Below, piece by piece: positions 9,391-17,054 of a DNA stretch of 64,000 nucleotides. The translations under genes were made by a program, and so were the position numbers. Numbering within the stretch: the first letter of the stretch is position 1; each line of letters begins with the position of its first letter. The stretch comes from an uncultured Christensenella sp. (GTDB lineage: Bacteria; Bacillota; Clostridia; Christensenellales; UBA3700), in contig CAJTZR010000001.1 in the NCBI GenBank assembly GCA_910584035.1, forward strand, positions 1-64,000, given 5' to 3'. Under the pieces are notes generated by a model. That model saw only the letters and a list, made by a program, of their open reading frames with translations, was not told where the DNA came from and did not search any database.

Positions 9391-10080
9391 ATGAAATTAT
9401 TAGTTGTGGATAAAAGCGAGGAGCAAAGCGGTAGACTTTGTGGCTTATTTGAAAATTTTGAGGGCGGTGCACAATGTAGCATTGTTGATAATATTGACAG
9501 AGGTATAGATAATGCTATCGCAAATAAGTATGATTTGATTATTTTAGGTATTACTGAAATCAAGTCAGTTGCTAAAAACTTTATAACAAAATTAAGGCAA
9601 GAATGTGGAACGCCATTAATTGTACTTACACGTGATAATGATGTTACAACAAGAGTTGAGTATTTGAATATTGGTGCAGATAGTTGTATGAATTACGATG
9701 TAAGTGATGAGGAACTTTATGCAGTGGGAGTAGCAATTTTAAGGCGTTTGTATAAAGATTTTGGTGTAAATATTTACAAGTTTAAAAATTTGCAAGTTAA
9801 CTTTTTTGAAAAAACAGTTAAGATTGATGAGGAAAATATAGCAATTGTTGCAAAAATGTATGAACTTTTTGAGTATTTAATTAGAAATAAGGAAATCATT
9901 TTATCTAAAAATGCTCTATTTAACAGAGTTTGGGGATTTGAGAGTGAAACTACTTTTTCTGTAGTTGAAGTTTATGTCAGCAAGCTTAGGAAAATACTTG
10001 AGCAAGGTGGCTTGGCTGGACAATTGCTTACTATAAAAAACGCTGGCTATTGTTGGACAGAAAAGGATAGTCAGCAATAA
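9391..10080 (+). CDS. Atypical OmpR-family response regulator with degenerate receiver
   Basis: The protein has 229 residues, with a receiver-like domain (1-118) and a winged-helix OmpR/PhoB DNA-binding domain (about 130-226, with SKNALFNRVWG and VEVYVSKLRKIL...IKNAGYCW). The receiver has lost phosphorylation residues. The phosphoacceptor Asp is Gly53 (DLIILGITE), the second acidic-pocket residue is Lys8 (VVDKSE), and the conserved Lys before Pro-Phe is absent (NYDVSD). The switch Thr (VLTRD) remains. No histidine kinase is adjacent. It probably works without phosphorylation, by ligand, partner or abundance. Its target is unknown. Confidence 0.85.
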   Translation: MKLLVVDKSEEQSGRLCGLFENFEGGAQCSIVDNIDRGIDNAIANKYDLIILGITEIKSVAKNFITKLRQECGTPLIVLTRDNDVTTRVEYLNIGADSCMNYDVSDEELYAVGVAILRRLYKDFGVNIYKFKNLQVNFFEKTVKIDEENIAIVAKMYELFEYLIRNKEIILSKNALFNRVWGFESETTFSVVEVYVSKLRKILEQGGLAGQLLTIKNAGYCWTEKDSQQ

Positions 10081-10150
10081 ATAGTTATTATTGGTTGCTA
10101 TAGCGATTTTGGTAAAAAAGTTTGTTAAGCAATCGAAAATCGGTATTAAA

Positions 10151-10240
10151 TTAAGTCATCCATATATCCCATAAACAAGTTATTTTGTGGGGGGCGATAA
10201 ACACTTGAAAGGGCATTTTGCAGTAACTGATGTTAATTTA
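10151..10240 (-). repeat. Dispersed repeat, partial copy D
   Basis: Read on the minus strand, this matches the right half of copy A (24140-24240). Shared blocks are TTACTGCAAAATGCCCTTTC (A: TTGCAAAATACTCTTTCG), CCCCACAAAATAACTT and TATATGGATGACTT. It fills much of the 334-bp gap before the GH13 gene, and a GAAAATCGGTATTA motif (10135-10148) abuts it. Confidence 0.75.
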
Positions 10241-10414
10241 AACTGATATTGCTTGTGTAAGCAAGCAGTATTGTACGTGAAATATAATATAGATAATAGT
10301 TTTTAAATTTAGCTTATTGATTGAGTTTTTAATACATTTTACAAAAGTAAAGAATGCGAAATAATTGTCAAAACAAATTGTCCTTAGTACTTTTTGGTTT
10401 TGTAAAGGTGAAAT

Positions 10415-12253
10415 ATGATTTTTTATTACAATAGCAGAGATATAAATTGCAAAAAACCATTTGGAGCAGTTGTTAGTGGCAAAAAGGTGGACTTTAAGCT
10501 ATTTGCTCACGATGGTATTTTTGTTGAGGGCGTTGACTTAGTGCTTACAAAGGACGGAGAGGACGATTGCTATTACGCAATGACTTATGTTGGTAAGCAA
10601 GATAACAGCTCTGTCTTTGAGTTGTCTATAACAATAGAGGATACTGGTTTGTATTGGTACAAGTTTGTAACTAATACGGAACTTGGCAGTTTTTCATTTG
10701 GTAAAAATGAGTATGGCGAGTTGTTGCAAAATGGTGAACCTTATCAATTGACTGTGTATAGTGAGGAATGTTTTACACCGACTAATCAGTTTGGTGGTGT
10801 AGTTTATCAAATTTTTGTAGATAGATTTAATAAGGGTGAGGATAGTGATTGTCGTTTTGAAAAAGACGGAGTACTTAAGCAATGGAATGATGATGTGACT
10901 ATTGTGGATAGTGACGGAGTATTTCGTGCTAACGATTTTTATGGCGGTAATTTGCAAGGTATTTGTGATAAACTTGACTATTTAAAAGAGTTAGGAGTTA
11001 CAATGCTTTATTTGTCGCCAATTTTCAAATCAAGCTCAAATCATAGATATGATACTGGCGATTATATGTATATTGATGAACTTTTGGGTTCGGAAAATTC
11101 CTTTTCAAGACTAATTAGTTGTGCTAAGAAAAAAGGCATAGGCATTATGCTTGACGGAGTATTTAATCATACGGGTAGTGACAGCAAGTACTTTAATAAG
11201 TTAGGCAAGTATGATTCATTTGGTGCTTATCAAGGTATAAAATCACCATATTATGATTGGTATTATTTTATAAATTATCCAGATGAGTATGGTTGTTGGT
11301 GGGGTATAACCGTAACACCTACCGTAAATAAAAATAATCCGTCTTATCGCAAATTTATCTTGGGCGAAAATGGCGTCCTAGATAAGTGGACTAAGTTTGG
11401 TTTAGCGGGCTGGCGACTTGACGTTGTGGACGAGCTTGATATTGACTTTGTTGACGAGATTAGAAAGCGTGTCAAAAAAGTAAATAAAAATGCTTATATC
11501 ATTGGCGAGGTGTGGGAAGACGCTTCAAATAAAATTGCATACAGCAAAAGACGCCCTTATTTGCACGGCAGTCAACTTGACGGAGTAATGAATTATCCAT
11601 TTAAAAATGCTGTAATTGAATTTGTATGGGATAATGATATTAACAAGTTTATAAATAATATAATGAATATTTACGAAAACTATCCTTTGTGTTGCCTAAA
11701 TTCTTGTATGAATTTTTTGGGAACACACGATACAGTTAGGGCAATCAATACTATGAGTGATTATAATATTGACGGCACAAGCAAAGCGGATAGATTAAAT
11801 ATCCGACTACCTAAAGAGGTTAAGGAAAGTGCAAAAGCAAGGCTAAAGCTTGCAACCTCAATACTTTACGCTTTGCCTGGCTTGCCTACAATCTTTTATG
11901 GTGACGAGGTTGGCTTGGAGGGCTATGAAGACCCTATTAACCGCAGACCTTTCCCGTGGGATAATATGGATATGGATTTATTGGCTCATTACAAGCAGTT
12001 AGGTAGCTTGCGTAAAAGGTATAAACAAGCTTTTAGTGGCAGTATGGATATATTTGCAGACGGCGGTTTGTTGCATATTATTCGTAAAAGTGCAGATTAT
12101 TCACAAATTATACATTTTTTATACAATAATCAAAATGAAAATATTATATATTTAGCAAAAAATGACATAAATTGTCTAACTGGAAAAAGCTTAAATGATG
12201 AAATTTTGCTAAAAAAAGGCGAGTTTTTGGCAATTTGCCCACAAAATGAATAA
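10415..12253 (+). CDS. GH13 alpha-glucan hydrolase (cyclomaltodextrinase/neopullulanase-like)
   Basis: The protein has 612 residues and no signal peptide, so it acts in the cytosol on imported maltodextrins or related glucans. An N-terminal beta-domain (about 1-110, CBM34-like position) precedes a TIM barrel from VYQIFVDRFNKG. The four GH13 regions are visible: DGVFNHTG, GWRLDVVDE (nucleophile Asp), IIGEVWED (acid/base Glu) and FLGTHDT (stabiliser Asp). The order and the extra N-domain favour the GH13_20-like group over simple alpha-amylase. It is a single gene with AAAGGTG before the ATG. Exact specificity cannot be read. Confidence 0.87.
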   Translation: MIFYYNSRDINCKKPFGAVVSGKKVDFKLFAHDGIFVEGVDLVLTKDGEDDCYYAMTYVGKQDNSSVFELSITIEDTGLYWYKFVTNTELGSFSFGKNEYGELLQNGEPYQLTVYSEECFTPTNQFGGVVYQIFVDRFNKGEDSDCRFEKDGVLKQWNDDVTIVDSDGVFRANDFYGGNLQGICDKLDYLKELGVTMLYLSPIFKSSSNHRYDTGDYMYIDELLGSENSFSRLISCAKKKGIGIMLDGVFNHTGSDSKYFNKLGKYDSFGAYQGIKSPYYDWYYFINYPDEYGCWWGITVTPTVNKNNPSYRKFILGENGVLDKWTKFGLAGWRLDVVDELDIDFVDEIRKRVKKVNKNAYIIGEVWEDASNKIAYSKRRPYLHGSQLDGVMNYPFKNAVIEFVWDNDINKFINNIMNIYENYPLCCLNSCMNFLGTHDTVRAINTMSDYNIDGTSKADRLNIRLPKEVKESAKARLKLATSILYALPGLPTIFYGDEVGLEGYEDPINRRPFPWDNMDMDLLAHYKQLGSLRKRYKQAFSGSMDIFADGGLLHIIRKSADYSQIIHFLYNNQNENIIYLAKNDINCLTGKSLNDEILLKKGEFLAICPQNE

Positions 12254-12316
12254 ATATTGTGTAAAGTAGCTGTTTTATACATAAAAAATGTAAATAATAA
12301 CTAAATTTAATATTTA

Positions 12317-12369
12317 TGCATAAAATATGCAACTTTTTGCTTGCTTTATGCATATTAATATGGTAGAAT
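12317..12369 (+). promoter_or_regulatory. Promoter with two ARG-box-like operators
   Basis: TTGCTT (12341-12346), 17 bp and TAGAAT (12364-12369) form the promoter. A near-perfect TGCATAAAATATGCA (12317-12331) lies upstream of -35. A second, weaker TGCATATTAATATG (12349-12362) fills the spacer. Both resemble the ArgR consensus TGNATwwwwATNCA, also seen before argG. This points to arginine-dependent control of the importer. Confidence 0.6.
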
Positions 12370-12409
12370 GAATAACGTAAAACAAATAATTTTAAAAGAG
12401 GATAAAAAT

Positions 12410-13228
12410 ATGAAAAAGTTTAAAACTCTATTAATAGTTGTAATGGTATTAGTTACTGCTGTAGTTGCAACTTTGGCATTGGTAGGTTGTGATAAGGGCA
12501 ATTATTTAAAAGTGGTTACAAATGCGGAATTTGACCCATTTGAGTATATGAATATGGAAACTGGTAATATTGAAGGCTTTGATATTGATTATATTGATGC
12601 TATTGCAAAACAAATGGGCTATGACGGAGCAAAAGTTACTAGTATTGACTTTGATTCAGTTGTTCCATCAGTTCAAAAAGGCAAGAAATATGATGTAGCT
12701 ATTGCTGGCTTGACCGTTACTGAGGAAAGAACTCAACAAGTAGATTTTACTAATCCTTATTATGATGCAGGTCAAACAATAATTTACAAAGGCGATGTTA
12801 TAAACTTTGAAAATGAAGATGAGATGTGGAATTTCTTAAAAGGTAAAAAAATTGGCGTTGCAAAGGGCTATACTGGTGACATTTTGATTCAAAAGGAAAT
12901 GAAAGAGGGTGGCAAATTGTATGGAAGCGGTGCTGATAGAAAAGCTTTTGACAATGGTTCTTTAGCAGTTACAGCTTTGGCTGGTGGAGAAAGAGATGTA
13001 GTTGTTATAGATAATGCTCCAGCAAAAGCATTAGCTAAAACTTTTGCAGATAAAGGTGTTAAAGTTGTTACTAATGTAGCTATGGGTTCAGAGAAATATG
13101 CCATTGCTGTTAAAAAGGGCAATACTGAATTACTTGATAAAATCAACGCAGCAATGTTAGTTTTGGAAGAGAATGGTACTTATATACAAATTTGGAACAA
13201 GTACTTTGATAAGGAATCTAATTTATGA
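12410..13228 (+). CDS. Amino-acid ABC importer, substrate-binding lipoprotein
   Basis: The protein has 272 residues. Its lipoprotein signal ends in LALVGC (lipobox), so it is anchored outside the membrane. The SBP_bac_3 fold is clear: EFDPFEYMNMETGNIEGFDIDYIDAIAKQMG, then VAIAGLTVTEERTQQVDFTNPYYDAGQT. It delivers a polar amino acid (Arg, Lys, His or Gln class). I use ATG 12410, preceded by AAAAGAGG; the earlier ATG at 12368 lies inside the promoter -10. Its stop overlaps the permease start (ATGA). ARG-like boxes upstream make arginine or ornithine the likely cargo, which is inference. Confidence 0.88.
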   Translation: MKKFKTLLIVVMVLVTAVVATLALVGCDKGNYLKVVTNAEFDPFEYMNMETGNIEGFDIDYIDAIAKQMGYDGAKVTSIDFDSVVPSVQKGKKYDVAIAGLTVTEERTQQVDFTNPYYDAGQTIIYKGDVINFENEDEMWNFLKGKKIGVAKGYTGDILIQKEMKEGGKLYGSGADRKAFDNGSLAVTALAGGERDVVVIDNAPAKALAKTFADKGVKVVTNVAMGSEKYAIAVKKGNTELLDKINAAMLVLEENGTYIQIWNKYFDKESNL

Positions 13229-13929
13229 TATTAAATTTGATATCAGCAGTTGAAGTAAATATTTGGAAATACATTTTTGTAGATTCATATAGTATGCTTT
13301 TAGAAGGGTTGTTAAATACCCTTCTAATTGTGATTTTTGCTTTCCCATTAGGTTTGCTAATCGGTTCAATTGTCGGTATTGCACATTTTGTACCAAACAA
13401 CAATGTCTTTATTAAGATTTGGAAACGCGTTAATGCTATATATGTTGCAATCTTTAGAGGTACCCCAATAGTTGTACAATTATTGTTTATGTATTTTGGT
13501 ATGTTATTGCCTTTGGGAGTTCCAGATATCATAGTTGCTATATTGGTTTTTGGTTTAAATAGCGGTGCTTATGTATCTGAGATTGTAAGAGGTGGTATAG
13601 CATCTGTGGATAAAGGTCAAATTGAGGCGGGTAGGTCCTTAGGTATATCCTATAGTAAAACAATGATAAAGATTATTTTACCTCAAGCTATTAAAAATAT
13701 TACTCCAACTTTGGGTAATGAATTGATAGCATTGATAAAGGAAACATCAGTTGCTGGATATGTTGCAGTATTGGATATAACAAGAGTAATACAAATGATA
13801 GCATCAAATACATACAATTATTTTGTATCTTACTTTGTATTAGGTATTATTTATTTTGTAATTGTGTTTATTATTACTCAATTGTTAAAAGTTGTGGAAA
13901 GGAGGTTGTCAAGAAGTGATAAACGTTAA
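13225..13929 (+). CDS. Amino-acid ABC importer, permease (HisM/GlnP family)
   Basis: The protein has 234 residues with about five membrane helices. The family N-terminal block ([23 protein letters not shown]) is followed by [16 protein letters not shown] and the EAA coupling loop ([32 protein letters not shown]), which contacts the ATPase. It overlaps the binding-protein stop by 4 bp and the ATPase start by 14 bp, so the three genes form a tight operon. A homodimeric permease core is likely because no second permease is present. Confidence 0.9.
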   Translation: MILNLISAVEVNIWKYIFVDSYSMLLEGLLNTLLIVIFAFPLGLLIGSIVGIAHFVPNNNVFIKIWKRVNAIYVAIFRGTPIVVQLLFMYFGMLLPLGVPDIIVAILVFGLNSGAYVSEIVRGGIASVDKGQIEAGRSLGISYSKTMIKIILPQAIKNITPTLGNELIALIKETSVAGYVAVLDITRVIQMIASNTYNYFVSYFVLGIIYFVIVFIITQLLKVVERRLSRSDKR

Positions 13930-15115
13930 AAATTTACATAAACATTTTGGTAGCCTCGTTGTGCTTGACGGCATTGATATACAAATTAATCAAGGCGAAA
14001 AGGTAGCAGTTATTGGACCATCTGGTAGCGGTAAATCAACATTTTTAAGGTGTTTGAATTTATTGGAAAGACCAACTATCGGACACATTTACTATAAAGG
14101 TGAGGAAATAACTTATTATTGTAAGATTTCCGCTTTATCTAAAAAATGCAAACTTTTCAAAATCTCTTACTATGAAAAAAAGCTAGATAAGTTAAATGCT
14201 AGGCTTTCAGTTACTGCCGAACCAGTAGATAGTAAAGGCATTAAAAAGCTTAATGAGCTTAAGAAAAAAATAAGCGATATAACTGTTTTTTGTGACGAGT
14301 TAAAAAGGTCTTTGGAGTTTGACATTGAGGTAAGAGAAAATACTTTGCAAACTCAATTACAATTTTTAAAAGAGGGCATTGCTGAACTTTTTGGTGAGGA
14401 AAATTTATTTAGCAACGCAAGCAGTGTTGAGGAATATATTGCCTTGGCAAAGGAAAATGGCGATTCAAAGGTTATACAGCAAGTTAACGCTCAAATTAAA
14501 ATTGCTAAGAGCAAAACAAAAAGCAAGCTTAAAGTTAACGAAAATGCTGTAAGAAAAAATATGGGTATGGTATTCCAACATTTTAACCTTTTCCCACATA
14601 TGACAGTGCTTGACAATATAACTTTTGCACCAGCAGAATATCTTAAGGCGGAAATTAAACAAAAGCTTAAATCTGGCGAGATTACAAAGTCCGCAGTTAA
14701 ACAATATAAAGAGAATAGGCAAAAGGAAATTAAGGACTATGCTTTTGAATTACTTCAGAGAATTGGCTTAGAGGAAAAGGCAAATGTTTATCCAAATACA
14801 TTGTCTGGCGGACAAAAACAAAGGATAGCAATTGTTAGGGCTCTTGCAATGAAACCAGAGGTTATGCTGTTTGACGAGCCAACATCAGCTCTTGACCCAG
14901 AAATGGTTGGTGAGGTTTTGGAGTTAATCAAACAACTTGCCGATGAGGGTATGACTATGGTTATCGTAACTCACGAAATGGGCTTTGCAAAAGAGGTTGC
15001 AACTCGTGTATTGTTTATGGATTGTGGCAAAATTATGGAAGATAGCGAGCCAAAACAATTGTTTGAAACCCCTCAAAATGATAGACTTAAAACATTTTTA
15101 TCTAAAGTTTTATGA
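13916..15115 (+). CDS. Amino-acid ABC importer ATPase with large helical insertions
   Basis: The core is a GlnQ-type ATPase: Walker [11 protein letters not shown]-loop [15 protein letters not shown], signature LSGGQKQR, Walker [13 protein letters not shown] and H-loop VTHEMG. Family members have about 240 residues; this one has 399. About 130 extra charged residues, rich in Lys/Glu and probably alpha-helical, sit between Walker A and the Q-loop (about 65-205). A further 20-25 sit after the Q-loop ([24 protein letters not shown]). All catalytic motifs remain intact. I choose GTG 13916, with AGGAGG at 13900-13905, over TTG 13892. The insertion's role is unknown. Confidence 0.85.
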   Translation: MINVKNLHKHFGSLVVLDGIDIQINQGEKVAVIGPSGSGKSTFLRCLNLLERPTIGHIYYKGEEITYYCKISALSKKCKLFKISYYEKKLDKLNARLSVTAEPVDSKGIKKLNELKKKISDITVFCDELKRSLEFDIEVRENTLQTQLQFLKEGIAELFGEENLFSNASSVEEYIALAKENGDSKVIQQVNAQIKIAKSKTKSKLKVNENAVRKNMGMVFQHFNLFPHMTVLDNITFAPAEYLKAEIKQKLKSGEITKSAVKQYKENRQKEIKDYAFELLQRIGLEEKANVYPNTLSGGQKQRIAIVRALAMKPEVMLFDEPTSALDPEMVGEVLELIKQLADEGMTMVIVTHEMGFAKEVATRVLFMDCGKIMEDSEPKQLFETPQNDRLKTFLSKVL

Positions 15116-15204
15116 TAAAAAATAATCATAAGTAATAAATTTGATTTTTAAGTTTAAAAGTTATTTTTGGCTCAAAAAGTTGAAAAAATAAAAAACAACA
15201 AAAT

Positions 15205-15252
15205 AAATCGCAAATAACGTGCTGAAAATCGGTACTATTTGCGATTTTTTAC
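15205..15252 (+). terminator. Rho-independent terminator after the importer operon
   Basis: Arms AAATCGCAAATA (15205-15216) and TATTTGCGATTT (15236-15247) are followed by more T residues. The 19-base loop contains the dispersed GAAAATCGGTACTA motif. Confidence 0.7.
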
Positions 15253-15335
15253 ATTTTTAGAGATTTTATCTTTTAAAACATAAAATTTGCGTTTTTGCTA
15301 TTAAAAACAAAATTTAGGCAAATAAGCTAAAACTA

Positions 15336-15364
15336 TTTACTTTATAATAAAAAAGTGATATAAT
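15336..15364 (+). promoter_or_regulatory. Sigma-A promoter of the acyl-CoA synthetase-tex operon
   Basis: TTTACT, 17 bp and TATAAT, ending 55 bp before the ATG at 15420. Confidence 0.55.
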
Positions 15365-15419
15365 TCAATATAGCATTAGTCAAAATAAACCCTTGTATAA
15401 TGCTTGCAAAGAGTGTAAT

Positions 15420-17054
15420 ATGAAAGTATCAAACGACTATAGTATGTATGAATATTTGTTAAATAGGAACAAAGGGGATAACAGACCTCTTATATCTTAT
15501 TATAATAATGAAATGTCTACAAATACTTTTTTCAAACAAGTGGATATTGTAGCTAACGCTTTGTCAGCAATAGGAGTGGGTAAAGGTGATAATATCGCTT
15601 TATGTTTGCCAAATATACCTAACGCAATTATCATATTTTATGCGACTAATAAAATTGGTGCGGTGGTAAATTTAATACACCCATTAGTTCCCGCAAAAGC
15701 TTTAGCTGACATTGTGCAAGAGCATAAAAGCAAAGTAGTTTTTGTATTAGATATGTTTTACAATAAGCATAAGGAATTTTTGGAAAAGTCGCAAGTATAT
15801 AGCGTTGTATGCAGACCATCTGACTATCTAAAAAATGTTTACAAGCTTGGATATAATGTTTATACTGCTAGTAAAAAACCTAAGTTAAACGGCAATGCAG
15901 TTTTTTATAATGACTTTATCAAAAACCAAAGTGTTACTGCTAAAGCGGAAGAGCATTTTGAAGGCATTGGCGATAATGTGGCTTGTTATATACATTCTGG
16001 CGGTACTACAGGCGTTCCTAAAACGGCGATTATACCAAACAGAGCTATAAACGAGTGCAGTTACAGCATACGTACCTTGATAGGTGACGAGGCTCAAAAA
16101 GGCGAAAGTATGTTAATGGTATTGCCTATGTTCCACATATTTGGGTTAGGTGTTTGTATGCATTCCACCTTGACAGCGGGTGCTAGATGCGTGTTAATTC
16201 CAGTATTTAAGCCAAAGTCTTTAGCTAGAACTATAAAAAAGCAAAAAGTCACATATATGACGGGCGTTCCGTCAATGTATCAAAAGCTTGTAAAATTAAA
16301 GAGTTTTGGCGGTAAATATTTGCAAAAAATGAAATCGTGCTATTGTGGTGGCGATAAATTAAAGCAAGAAATCAAAGAGGATTTTGACGCTATTATGAAA
16401 AAATACAATTCCTCTTGTACATTGTGTGAGGGCTATGGCTTGACTGAGGCGGGCGTGTGCAATGTAAATGTGGAGGAATATTCCAAGAAAGGTTCTGTTG
16501 GTAAGCCGTTAGGTGACATAAAAGTTTGTATTGTTGATAGTAATAGAAAACAATTAGCTTATGGCGAGCGTGGTGAAATTTGTTTGTCTGGTGATAATCT
16601 AATGTTAGGATATTACAAGGACGAGGAAACTACAAACAAAGTGCTATTTGAAATGGATGGCGTAAAATGGCTTGCAACGGGTGACTATGGCTATCTTGAG
16701 GAAAGCGGACATTTATTCTTTGTCGACCGCATTAAAAGAATGGTTAAGATTAGCGGAATGAATGTATTCCCTAATGAGATAGAATATCTAGTTATGCAAA
16801 ATGTGGCTGAAATTGACAGATGTTGCGTAATAGATTTAATTAAAAATGAAAAACCATATTTGAAACTTTTTGTAACAATGAAAGAGGGGTATCAATATGG
16901 TGATGACATTAAACAAAAGATAAAAAATACAATAATCACAAATTTGATGAAATATTCTTTACCAAAAGTGATTGAGTGTGTAGAACAATTGCCACTATCC
17001 GAAATTGGTAAAGTTGATTATAACAAATTAAAACAAAAGGAGCTTGAATTATGA
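15420..17054 (+). CDS. AMP-forming acyl-CoA synthetase / acid-CoA ligase
   Basis: The protein has 544 residues and activates a carboxylic acid, probably a fatty acid, as acyl-AMP and then acyl-CoA. ANL-superfamily motifs are visible: the P-loop HSGGTTGVPKTA (about residue 190), EGYGLTEAG, ATGDYGYLEESGHLFFVDRIKRMVKISG (A5 and hinge) and the C-terminal catalytic Lys in PLSEIGKVDYNKLK. No carrier-protein domain follows. ATG 15420 is chosen over TTG 15393, which lies just after the promoter. The stop overlaps the tex ATG (ATGA). The natural acid cannot be told. Confidence 0.85.
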   Translation: MKVSNDYSMYEYLLNRNKGDNRPLISYYNNEMSTNTFFKQVDIVANALSAIGVGKGDNIALCLPNIPNAIIIFYATNKIGAVVNLIHPLVPAKALADIVQEHKSKVVFVLDMFYNKHKEFLEKSQVYSVVCRPSDYLKNVYKLGYNVYTASKKPKLNGNAVFYNDFIKNQSVTAKAEEHFEGIGDNVACYIHSGGTTGVPKTAIIPNRAINECSYSIRTLIGDEAQKGESMLMVLPMFHIFGLGVCMHSTLTAGARCVLIPVFKPKSLARTIKKQKVTYMTGVPSMYQKLVKLKSFGGKYLQKMKSCYCGGDKLKQEIKEDFDAIMKKYNSSCTLCEGYGLTEAGVCNVNVEEYSKKGSVGKPLGDIKVCIVDSNRKQLAYGERGEICLSGDNLMLGYYKDEETTNKVLFEMDGVKWLATGDYGYLEESGHLFFVDRIKRMVKISGMNVFPNEIEYLVMQNVAEIDRCCVIDLIKNEKPYLKLFVTMKEGYQYGDDIKQKIKNTIITNLMKYSLPKVIECVEQLPLSEIGKVDYNKLKQKELEL

